Under the pieces are notes generated by a model. That model was not told the origin of the DNA, searched no databases, and was given only the letters and a program-made list of their open reading frames with translations. From Eoetvoesiella caeni (GTDB lineage Bacteria; Pseudomonadota; Gammaproteobacteria; Burkholderiales; Burkholderiaceae_B), in the NCBI RefSeq assembly GCF_003315175.1, contig NZ_QNRQ01000004.1:186001-250000 (forward strand): DNA of 64,000 nucleotides, read 5' to 3'. This document shows, one piece after another, positions 28,332-35,987 of the stretch (positions are counted from its first letter, which is position 1; every line of letters starts with the position of its first letter). The translations under genes were made by a program, and so were the position numbers.

Positions 28332-28814
28332 ATGAACCCGAATTGCGCTGACATTCTTTTCGAGGAACGCTCGCCATGCGCGTTCACCTGCTACCGAGAG
28401 CTAGTGGAAGCGGCCAATCGCGAGCCAGTGGCGGTCGTGCGCGACTACGACCTCACCGACGCCGAATCGACATGGGACCGGATTACCGCCTGCGAGGCGG
28501 ACGTCTTCGGGATCGACCCGCGTCTGCTCAACGCGCTGGTCTATGCGCACATGCGCTATGAAGACATGATCGGCATCACTGACACCGAATTCATGTCGTT
28601 CCGCGGCGAAGAGCGTGCTGCATATCCTGAGAGGTTCAAGGGCGATGGTGTCTATGCGACGGACGACGCCATCGCCTTTATGGTGCTGGCCTGCCGCATG
28701 CCCGCGCGGCAGGCCATCGCATGGGTGTGCCGGGTGAAGATTCAGCAGGTGCGAAGCGATCTGATCGATGACGCCGTAGAGGCTCCAGGATGGGCCCTTG
28801 CCAGTTATTTTTGA
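28332..28814 (+). CDS. Hypothetical protein of the mobilization module
   Basis: The 160-residue acidic protein has no signal peptide or membrane segment. I do not recognise a family. It starts behind AAGGAGAATGAACC, a start module identical over 19 bases to that of the membrane-protein gene at 41563, which links the two halves of the element's backbone. It follows the relaxase by 24 bp and is probably co-transcribed. Confidence 0.7.
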   Translation: MNPNCADILFEERSPCAFTCYRELVEAANREPVAVVRDYDLTDAESTWDRITACEADVFGIDPRLLNALVYAHMRYEDMIGITDTEFMSFRGEERAAYPERFKGDGVYATDDAIAFMVLACRMPARQAIAWVCRVKIQQVRSDLIDDAVEAPGWALASYF

Positions 28815-29114
28815 CCTGGCAATCCGATGGGAGACAACCGGTATCAGCTATTTTCCGATCCCGATCCACGCAGCGCCATTGCAATACTGCATTACGGCAT
28901 AAGCGCTGTTGAAGAGCAGATCACTGGCGACGCAAGCCGGGCTAGAGCAGCCGGAGTCGGCAACACTAGCGGTTTTGAAGAAAACATACTCTTCGCCTCC
29001 CACCGTACCGTCCCCGAACTGTCCATAGTATTCAGGCCCGTAACCCAGAGCGTATCGTCGGGCTTGACCGCTTCACACGAAGATTGTGCGAGGCTCATTG
29101 AACTCGCGCTCCGT
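28815..29114. other. Junction between mobilization backbone and defence cargo; no clear gene
   Basis: A plus-strand frame (28827-29324) begins without a ribosome binding site and runs 210 bp antisense into the UvrD-like gene; a minus-strand frame (28892-29257) also overlaps it. Neither resembles a known protein. The stretch may be debris from cargo insertion. Confidence 0.45.
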
Positions 29115-30206
29115 TCAATCTTCCCCGGACTCGTCGGACCGCCAGAATGGCAGCGTCGATCTACCTGCATCGTCCAGAACGATGGCGACGCTTTGCTTGG
29201 CCCTTGTGACTGCCACGTAGAAACTGGATGCAGGGGTTGCTTCCAGAAAAGTGCCACCGGTTATGAACTTGGTGATCGGAGCCGTCGGGAAGATCAAGAC
29301 CCTCTCGAAGGTCATCCCTTTTGAGACCTTGAAGTTCATGAACGCGTAGTCGAAGCCCTTGGCTGAGGCGACGCTGTGCCGCAGACATTGCGGTTGATAC
29401 CGGGCAACGTAAGCCTCGACGTGCTTGGTCGCCAGGAGATGAACGCCGTCGTGCCCGGTGACAGTCTCATTCTTCGACTCCGTCGCGGGGAAACTCCAGG
29501 ACGGATCAAATATGGTGTCGGAAAAGGACGCAATGGACGGGTGGCAGCGCCAGGTGGTCCGACTTTCCTCGACCTTCAGCAGGCCCTCCGTCTCCCGTTC
29601 ACGAAACCACATGATTGAGTTGGCGTAGGAGTACTTGGAGTTCTTCTTGCTTCGTGGATTGGTCGCCAAAACCGATTGCCGGATGTCGCCGACCATACGA
29701 ATGTCGATGGATGACCGAAGGAGAACATCAAAAATCTCCCAGTCATGGGAGCTGAGGTCCTGTACCTCATCGATCAGGATTTCATCGTAGATGCATTCCA
29801 GCCGCCGCAGTAACGCCCCTTTGCTTTGAGCCACCAGTTCGTGTGCGAGGCGTCCGAGTTCGCTTGCGTAGACAGCCCCCTTCTTATCCAGGAAGCGGCT
29901 CTCGCCCTTGGCCTTGATATGGGGCCGACCCTCAAAGTTAAAACCAAGGACGCGTTTGCCCGGAAACTTAAACGGTAGAAACGGTCTTGCGAAGTGCGTC
30001 AGCAGGAAGGAAAACCATCCCATCACTTCGACGCCATGGCGGTCGCCCGCATAGTGGTTCAGACGCTCACAAAGCTCCGCTTGATTTGCCTGTGTATAGG
30101 TCAGGACGAGAATGCGCCGTTCCGAGTGCGATGAGGCGCAGTGCTCGACAACGCCCTGCGTCTTTCGTGATCCAGCGACAGCCAACGTCAGCCGGTTGCT
30201 ACCCAT
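29115..30206 (-). CDS. UvrD-like superfamily 1 helicase, GajB-like partner
   Basis: The 363-residue protein shows a variant Walker A (AVAGSRKTQ, Arg where GxGKT has Gly), Walker B (LIDEVQDLS), GDIRQSV, the motif IV-V region (FNFKVSKGMTFERVLIF) and motif VI (FYVAVTRAKQS). It is shorter than typical GajB. The ATG at 30206 overlaps the stop of the OLD-nuclease gene by eight bases, so the two are coupled. In Gabija the GajB helicase senses DNA ends or nucleotide state and works with GajA; the same role is inferred here. Confidence 0.82.
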   Translation of the reverse strand: MGSNRLTLAVAGSRKTQGVVEHCASSHSERRILVLTYTQANQAELCERLNHYAGDRHGVEVMGWFSFLLTHFARPFLPFKFPGKRVLGFNFEGRPHIKAKGESRFLDKKGAVYASELGRLAHELVAQSKGALLRRLECIYDEILIDEVQDLSSHDWEIFDVLLRSSIDIRMVGDIRQSVLATNPRSKKNSKYSYANSIMWFRERETEGLLKVEESRTTWRCHPSIASFSDTIFDPSWSFPATESKNETVTGHDGVHLLATKHVEAYVARYQPQCLRHSVASAKGFDYAFMNFKVSKGMTFERVLIFPTAPITKFITGGTFLEATPASSFYVAVTRAKQSVAIVLDDAGRSTLPFWRSDESGED

Positions 30207-31800
30207 GAGCGAACTTGACCGCATCGAGGATGTACGGCGGCGGGACAATTTTCTTGGTGGTTTCGCTTATACGGAGCGCCGCTTCCGTTTTTTCCCGTGT
30301 CATCCATGTGAGAAGGTCGGCTGCTGGTGTGATACCGAGAATCTCCCGCAGTAGCGGTTCACCGCAGTGCTTTATCAACTGCGGTTCGAGCGTCTTACCG
30401 TCGGCCACCTCGCCGATGAACAGTTCACGCGCTCCAGCCTTCAGCCATTTTTCGACCGGACTCCGAAGATCAGCAGGCTCAATACCATCATTGTCCCGAA
30501 GCGTTGAGACCGACTTGTTGAGTGCAGCGCAAAGTTCCAGCCCTCGTGCAAGCGAAAGCCCGCGCATGCTGAGAACGTCGATTCCACACTGCATCGGCGG
30601 CTTTCCATGGACATCTCTGAAGACACGCTCAAAGACAATTTCGTCCGAAGGACCTTCAACCAGCACTATTTTCTTAGCGAGGACGATACGGAGCGTGTCG
30701 TAACCCGGCAGCTTCTTGAAGTACGCGACAGTTTCCGGATCGAGTTCCGTCAGTTTTGCCGCCGTGTCTTTGCCCATAAGGATCAATGCGTCCAGCCCCA
30801 GGCGATTGAGCACAAACGAACTGTGCGTCGTGATAAAGAGCTGCTGCTGCTCGCCCGCCAGACTCTCCATGCGGCCAAGCAACGTCACAAGGCTAGTGTG
30901 CGTCAGATGGTTCTCTGGCTCCTCAACCATCACGAACTGCGCACGCTCCGCGTTGCGGTTCATGGCAAGCGAAATCTTAATGGCCGATTGCTGGCCCTGG
31001 CCGGACATCGAAAACGGAACACTTTCGACGTGTGGCGTGACCACTCCTTCCCATGATGTTCTTGCGCTCTGATCCATTGCGAGTTCAATCGGCTGATCAT
31101 GCAACGTCGCATGCACCGACTTCATTCTTGTATTCACCGAACTCAGCGCGGTCTGCGACATAGATGCCTTCACCTTCCGGTACTCAAGAGAGATCGCTGC
31201 CCGCTCCGCTGGCTGAAGATGATCGCCGAGAATCTGGCGCAAGTGGTAGTCGATTCCGGAAGTGGCGCGAACCGTCCGTGAGTCAATGATGGCCGTCGCC
31301 AGCGCCTTCGGCCTACTTGTGATTTCCTTGTCCGCGAAAGTTCGCCACTCGCATTTGTAGTATTCCACCGGGAGCAAGGGCGTAGGGTCCCTGGCCCAGG
31401 CTTCTAATTCGTCGGCGTACTCGGAGTTAATCGAGACTTTCATCGTGACGCCGGGACATGCGCGCGTGGGGACGTACGTGTTGACTGCCCCGCACAGGCT
31501 TTGCAGTTCAGGAATGTCCTCGAACGATAGTTCAATCAGTATTTCTGGAAAGGCTGCGGGCGTCCCCGCCTTTCGCTTCCGAATGAAGTCATCAACGAGA
31601 TCGGTATTGAACCAATGAGGGTTGAGTTCTTCGGATGCGCTGCGACCATTGATTCGTCCTGTTAGTGCAAGCGCCACCGCTTCCATGAGCGTTGATTTTC
31701 CCGACTCATTCGCCCCGACGAGAAGGTTAAACCTTCTATTGGGGACGACGACAAGACTCTTGTGGATGCGATACCCCTCAATCTTCACCTGAACAATCAC
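30199..31800 (-). CDS. OLD-family ATPase/TOPRIM nuclease, GajA-like
   Basis: The 533-residue protein begins with an SMC/ABC-type ATPase: Walker A GANESGKST (about residue 30), signature-like SMSGQGQQSAIKISL, Walker B FVMVEEPENHLTH and the switch His in ITTHSSF. A C-terminal TOPRIM domain follows with VLVEGPSDEIVFE and the acidic pair RDNDG (about residue 450). Class 2 OLD nucleases next to a UvrD-type helicase are the Gabija layout. The gene has lower GC than the host genes and sits alone with its helicase between other cargo. Confidence 0.88.
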   Translation of the reverse strand: MIVQVKIEGYRIHKSLVVVPNRRFNLLVGANESGKSTLMEAVALALTGRINGRSASEELNPHWFNTDLVDDFIRKRKAGTPAAFPEILIELSFEDIPELQSLCGAVNTYVPTRACPGVTMKVSINSEYADELEAWARDPTPLLPVEYYKCEWRTFADKEITSRPKALATAIIDSRTVRATSGIDYHLRQILGDHLQPAERAAISLEYRKVKASMSQTALSSVNTRMKSVHATLHDQPIELAMDQSARTSWEGVVTPHVESVPFSMSGQGQQSAIKISLAMNRNAERAQFVMVEEPENHLTHTSLVTLLGRMESLAGEQQQLFITTHSSFVLNRLGLDALILMGKDTAAKLTELDPETVAYFKKLPGYDTLRIVLAKKIVLVEGPSDEIVFERVFRDVHGKPPMQCGIDVLSMRGLSLARGLELCAALNKSVSTLRDNDGIEPADLRSPVEKWLKAGARELFIGEVADGKTLEPQLIKHCGEPLLREILGITPAADLLTWMTREKTEAALRISETTKKIVPPPYILDAVKFAHG

Positions 31801-31949
31801 CTTTTCTCCTCCGTATTTGGGACCCTGTGTCGAGACATTCGTCTTAATGTCGTCTCTTGATCATTAAGACCGGCTCATTCTGCGTTCTTCAGGCGAGGAA
31901 GCGTCCCTATGCCGACCTGCGGTGCTCCAGAGAAGGTCATTGTCCTACC

Positions 31950-33155
31950 CTAGCTGTGACGTTCAGAGATAACCAAGCGCGCCGAGCCCGGATCATAGAT
32001 GTATCGCGTGATCGACCCGTCTTTAATGCGCGCTACGGCTTCATCGACGACGAACACCGGCACAAGAAACCACTCACGCGGGACAACGGGCTTGCCGAAG
32101 CGATCCTTGATCTCAATATCGAGGCGCGCCGGATCAAATACGCGGTGGATCAGGTTTTCAAGTTTGACCCGGTTAATGTTATAGAGGTCGTAAGTGGCGA
32201 CAATCTCCACATCGGCCAGCAAAAAGGTGGCATCGTTCCTAGCATTGGCAAAGCGGGTCGCAATGTTGCTTTGCCCCGTCACCCCGATCTTGTGCAGTAC
32301 GTCGCGGTGGGCCGCGACAACGGGATTGTCGGACTTACTGCGCAGAACGTAGATCGTGCCGCTTTCCTGATCACCGCCTGACGCTTCATCGTCGAACAGC
32401 GGCCCTGCGGATGGATTGGTGACAAGTCGTGCCGCCTCGTCGCGATGGAGCGCGCGCTGGAACGAACGTTGCAGCACGTCGCTTTCTGTGCCGTTGTTAT
32501 AAATGACGCGCAGGCGACTGTCTCGGCGTTCGTACTTCGTCCTGATTTCCTCCCCGACATCGGCGATATAGGCCAACTGACCCTCAACGATGAAGAACTC
32601 ACCCTGCTGAATCTCATTAAGCCTGAGTTCGTCCAGCTTGTGGACGGCAAGCGCTTCACGGATGCCATCCTTCAGTTCACGCTGCACGGCCTCGAACAAC
32701 GGTTTGAACGTGTCAAAATTCTCACATGGCTTGCGCTGTGCGATCTCATCGGCGGCGCGCTTCTCGGCGCTCTGGCGAACATGACGCAGGACAGTTATGT
32801 CGTCAGCGTCTGCCGCCCCCACCAACTCGGCAGCCAACTCGTCCAGGTCAATAGACTCCGTCGCCACCGCAGCACCCGGCGAACCCGCAAGCAAACCCTG
32901 ATGGTCAAACGGCTCAAGGACAGCGCGGCAATCGGGAAGTGCGCGCAGACGGTCGAGGCGAACAGCATAGAGCCGCTCGAAAATGTCACGATCTTCGCCG
33001 TGCTGCGGGGCGCGATTGTGTTTTTCGTAGAACCGTTGAATTTCCTCAAACCCGGCAATGACGCGCTCCTCCTGTGGCGAGCGTCCGCCCTTTTTCTCGG
33101 GCGCTGCGAACTCAGCAAGTTCTGAGGCCAGTTCGTCGAGGTCGGTCTTACTCAT
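31950..33155 (-). CDS. GIY-YIG-like nuclease, last gene of the methyltransferase/helicase operon
   Basis: The 401-residue protein carries a C-terminal GIY-YIG-like domain: TIYVLRSKS then HKIGVTGQS about 20 residues on (near residues 270-300), with ANARNDATFLLADVEIVATY and a later KLENLIHRVF helix. The N-terminal half is acidic and holds GFEEIQRFYEKHNRAPQ, the kind of motif found in helicase-associated repeats. The ATG at 33155 overlaps the helicase stop (ATGAGTAA) and is preceded by AAGGAAGGA. It is probably the cleavage component; the domain call is by eye. Confidence 0.75.
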   Translation of the reverse strand: MSKTDLDELASELAEFAAPEKKGGRSPQEERVIAGFEEIQRFYEKHNRAPQHGEDRDIFERLYAVRLDRLRALPDCRAVLEPFDHQGLLAGSPGAAVATESIDLDELAAELVGAADADDITVLRHVRQSAEKRAADEIAQRKPCENFDTFKPLFEAVQRELKDGIREALAVHKLDELRLNEIQQGEFFIVEGQLAYIADVGEEIRTKYERRDSRLRVIYNNGTESDVLQRSFQRALHRDEAARLVTNPSAGPLFDDEASGGDQESGTIYVLRSKSDNPVVAAHRDVLHKIGVTGQSNIATRFANARNDATFLLADVEIVATYDLYNINRVKLENLIHRVFDPARLDIEIKDRFGKPVVPREWFLVPVFVVDEAVARIKDGSITRYIYDPGSARLVISERHS

Positions 33156-35208
33156 AGCGTCCTTCCTTCTTGAAGCGCATGAATGTCGCGGCACCTTCGG
33201 CCATGCGGCGTTCCCACGCATCCTGCGCGTCCAGCGCGGGCATGCGGCCCCGCTCCTTCTTGAACTGCACGGCGCGCACCGCCAACTCCTTGGCCTCATC
33301 GGGTGTCAGAGTCGTGCGCTTGGCGGAAATAGCCGCCGCGACCTGCTTCAAACTTTCCTCGCTCATGGTTTTGGCAAGGATGGCGTAGGCTTCACCAAAG
33401 GGGTTGATGCGGTCGATCAGGTCGATGTCCAGCTCGCGCACATCCATCGCAAACTTGCGCACGCCGTCGATCAGCGCGGTGTTGGCCGACGGCTCGGCAA
33501 TGTCGCCGCCCGTGGCAAGCTGCTTTGCCTGCTGGGTCAGATTGAGGGCGGCGATGGCGTGCTGGCGCACGGCCTCCTGGTCCTCAGCGTCAAGTTCGGG
33601 GTACTTGTCCTTGATGATCTTGCCCATGCGGACCTGGGTCAGTTCCTCGGGCACAAGTTCCTCGTCGAACAAGCCGCGCTCAATGGCGGTCTTGTCCTGA
33701 ATGAAGCTGGCGATCACCTCATTCAAATCTTCTTGACAGATGCGTGCGGCTTCTTTGCTCTTGGGTTCGACAAGGCCCTTGATCTCGATCTGGTACTGTC
33801 CGGTCTGCTCATTGACGCCGATGTTGCACTTGTCGGGGTCGTAGCCGCCCTCGCCGTAGTCAAAGCCCGGAGTAGGCCCGCTATCGGCATTCTTCGGCTT
33901 GAACTCGAAGCGCGGCGCGAGAACCTGCTCCATCAACAGGCTCGCAGCAATAGCCTTCAGGGTGTCGTTGACGGCCTCGGCGACAGCCTCCTCGGAGGCG
34001 TCCGGCTCGGCGATCAGGTTTGTGAAACGCGCGCGGGTCTTGCCGGGCGCGTCGCGGGTCGCGCGCCCGATGATCTGCACGATCTCGGTCAGACTGGCCC
34101 GGTAGCCGACGGTGAGCGCGTGTTCGCACCAAATCCAGTCGAAGCCCTCTTTCGCCATGCCAAGGGCAATGATGATGTCCACATGCTCCCGGTTGTTCTT
34201 CTGCGTCGGGTCTTTCAGCGCGGCGGATACACGGTCGCGCTTCGTGCCATCGTCGTCCACAAGATCGGCAATCCGGAGTACGCGACCATCAGGTCGCTTG
34301 ACAAGCTGAAAACCCGTCGCCGCTTCGATACCTTGCCACACGCCCAAAGCCTCGATGATGTGCTCGACCTCCCGAATCTTGTCTTTGGTGCTTTCGCGCG
34401 AATTGACATTTGGGATGTGGAGGATGGTCTTCTCGTCAGCATCGAGAACATTGAGGATGTCATCGACATAAGGCCCGCTGTAGAAAAAATAGCCGATGTC
34501 GAGCTGCTTCAGGTACTCGTACCCATTGAGCTGCTCGTAATAGGTGTAGGTCACGGCGTCGAACTTGGATTCATCCTGCGGCGCAAGAACAGCTTCGGCA
34601 TCGCCCCGGAAGTAAGAGCCCGTCATGGCGACGATGTGAATGCGCCCCCGTGCGATGAACTCCCCTAGATGCAGACCAAGCTTGTTGTCCGGACTGGCTG
34701 ACACATGGTGGAATTCATCAACGGCGATCAGTCTGTCGTCAAACGCCTCCACGCCATACGCATCGACTGCGAAACGAAATGTGGCATGGGTGCAGACCAG
34801 CACCTTGTCATCGCTCTCAAGGAAAGCACTGACCGACTTCACCTTACCGCCGTTGTCGTTGCCGGGCGCGTTGCACAGATTCCACCGGGGCTCAACGTGC
34901 CAGTCGGCCCAGAAGCCGAACTTCGACAATGGCTCGTCGTTAAAGCTCGCGCCAATGGACTTCTCCGGCACGACGATGATGACCTGCTTCAAGCCCTGAT
35001 TCTGGAGCTTGTCGAGGGCAACGAACATCAAGGCGCGGCTCTTGCCCGAGGCGGGCGGCGACTTGATGAGCAGGAATTGTTCCCCGCGCTTTTCGTACAC
35101 GCGCTCCTGCATGGGCCGCATCCCCAGAGCATTGGCCTTGGTCGATGTACCGTTGCGGGCGTAGGTGACGGATACGGAAGGGACGGATTTATTGGCTTGA
35201 TTGATCAT
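33148..35208 (-). CDS. DExH-box superfamily 2 helicase / ResIII-type subunit
   Basis: The 686-residue protein has Walker A IKSPPASGKSRAL (about residue 48), DExH box IAVDEFHHVS (about 145), motif III MTGSYFRGD, motif V ALGMAKEGFDW and motif VI IIGRATRDAPGK (about 405). The C-terminal 250 residues are unassigned and end with an ERGRMPALDAQDAWERR helix. It looks like the translocase of a restriction system. The ATG overlaps the upstream unknown gene (ATGA), and its stop overlaps the GIY-YIG gene. Confidence 0.85.
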   Translation of the reverse strand: MINQANKSVPSVSVTYARNGTSTKANALGMRPMQERVYEKRGEQFLLIKSPPASGKSRALMFVALDKLQNQGLKQVIIVVPEKSIGASFNDEPLSKFGFWADWHVEPRWNLCNAPGNDNGGKVKSVSAFLESDDKVLVCTHATFRFAVDAYGVEAFDDRLIAVDEFHHVSASPDNKLGLHLGEFIARGRIHIVAMTGSYFRGDAEAVLAPQDESKFDAVTYTYYEQLNGYEYLKQLDIGYFFYSGPYVDDILNVLDADEKTILHIPNVNSRESTKDKIREVEHIIEALGVWQGIEAATGFQLVKRPDGRVLRIADLVDDDGTKRDRVSAALKDPTQKNNREHVDIIIALGMAKEGFDWIWCEHALTVGYRASLTEIVQIIGRATRDAPGKTRARFTNLIAEPDASEEAVAEAVNDTLKAIAASLLMEQVLAPRFEFKPKNADSGPTPGFDYGEGGYDPDKCNIGVNEQTGQYQIEIKGLVEPKSKEAARICQEDLNEVIASFIQDKTAIERGLFDEELVPEELTQVRMGKIIKDKYPELDAEDQEAVRQHAIAALNLTQQAKQLATGGDIAEPSANTALIDGVRKFAMDVRELDIDLIDRINPFGEAYAILAKTMSEESLKQVAAAISAKRTTLTPDEAKELAVRAVQFKKERGRMPALDAQDAWERRMAEGAATFMRFKKEGRYE

Positions 35209-35987
35209 TTTTTGTTCGTCTGTTGCGAGTTGGCGCGGTCTTTTTTCATGGCATTATCAAACCACTGAGGTATGTCAGTTACTTGGCTTTCGAAAACATT
35301 CTCCGGAACGTCCCGCCAAAAACTCAAAATCGCATTTGAGAACACTTGAAACTGTTCATCGCTCACTTTGAGGTGCGTGTGATCCCGATATTTCAGGTCG
35401 GAAAGCCCCTCTCCGAAGCCTGCTAAAGGATCATCAAGGTATTCCGGATAACTATTCTTCAGATCATCCAAGGATTTTCCATCGCCGTGTTTATGAACAT
35501 TGACAACCAAGCGACACGCATCAAGCGCGCGGAAATATTCTTCGCTGCGGACATCCCAGCCGAGATTTCCCAACAAATCCGTTATCTGCCCGAAATTGAC
35601 TGACCAGACCTGCAAGCTAACATTCTCGCCACGATGCCAGTGCTGAATTTCGCGCACCAGCCAATTGCGCAGTTGCTTATCCCATTCGTGGAACATCCCT
35701 GCAACGACGCTCAAACGGGTTTGCTCGCGCATTTCGCTTAAGAGTCCATAGAATTCAATACCGGCATCATTGGCAGCTTCGTAGAAATCGCCGGGATCGT
35801 GTCGATCCGGATCAAAACGCGGGCCACTTTTTTCCAGCCACTCCTCGGCGGCACGGTCGGCTTCGGCTTCAATATCGTCGAACTGCGAGAGCAAACGCTT
35901 CTGCGCCTGCTCGATATAGAACAAATGCCCCTTTATGAGCGATTCCCGAAACGGTCCCCACATCTGAAGCAACACATGGTCACTCAT
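35205..35987 (-). CDS. Unknown protein between methyltransferase and helicase
   Basis: The 260-residue charged, soluble protein is rich in Trp and acidic residues, with no recognised motif. Features include SDHVLLQMWGPFRESLI at the N-terminus, a central AGMFHEWDKQLRNWLVREIQHW helix (shown by HEWDKQLRNWL) and VVNVHKHGDGKS, which recalls the HKHGxG pattern of HEPN-like or related helical proteins without being proof. ATGA overlaps at both ends tie it to the methyltransferase and helicase, so it is probably a functional subunit. Confidence 0.75.
   Translation of the reverse strand: MSDHVLLQMWGPFRESLIKGHLFYIEQAQKRLLSQFDDIEAEADRAAEEWLEKSGPRFDPDRHDPGDFYEAANDAGIEFYGLLSEMREQTRLSVVAGMFHEWDKQLRNWLVREIQHWHRGENVSLQVWSVNFGQITDLLGNLGWDVRSEEYFRALDACRLVVNVHKHGDGKSLDDLKNSYPEYLDDPLAGFGEGLSDLKYRDHTHLKVSDEQFQVFSNAILSFWRDVPENVFESQVTDIPQWFDNAMKKDRANSQQTNKK

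Noticed and set aside
28827-29324. 165-residue plus-strand frame after the mobilization genes
   Set aside because: No ribosome binding site, no family resemblance, and 210 bp lie antisense to the UvrD-like gene.
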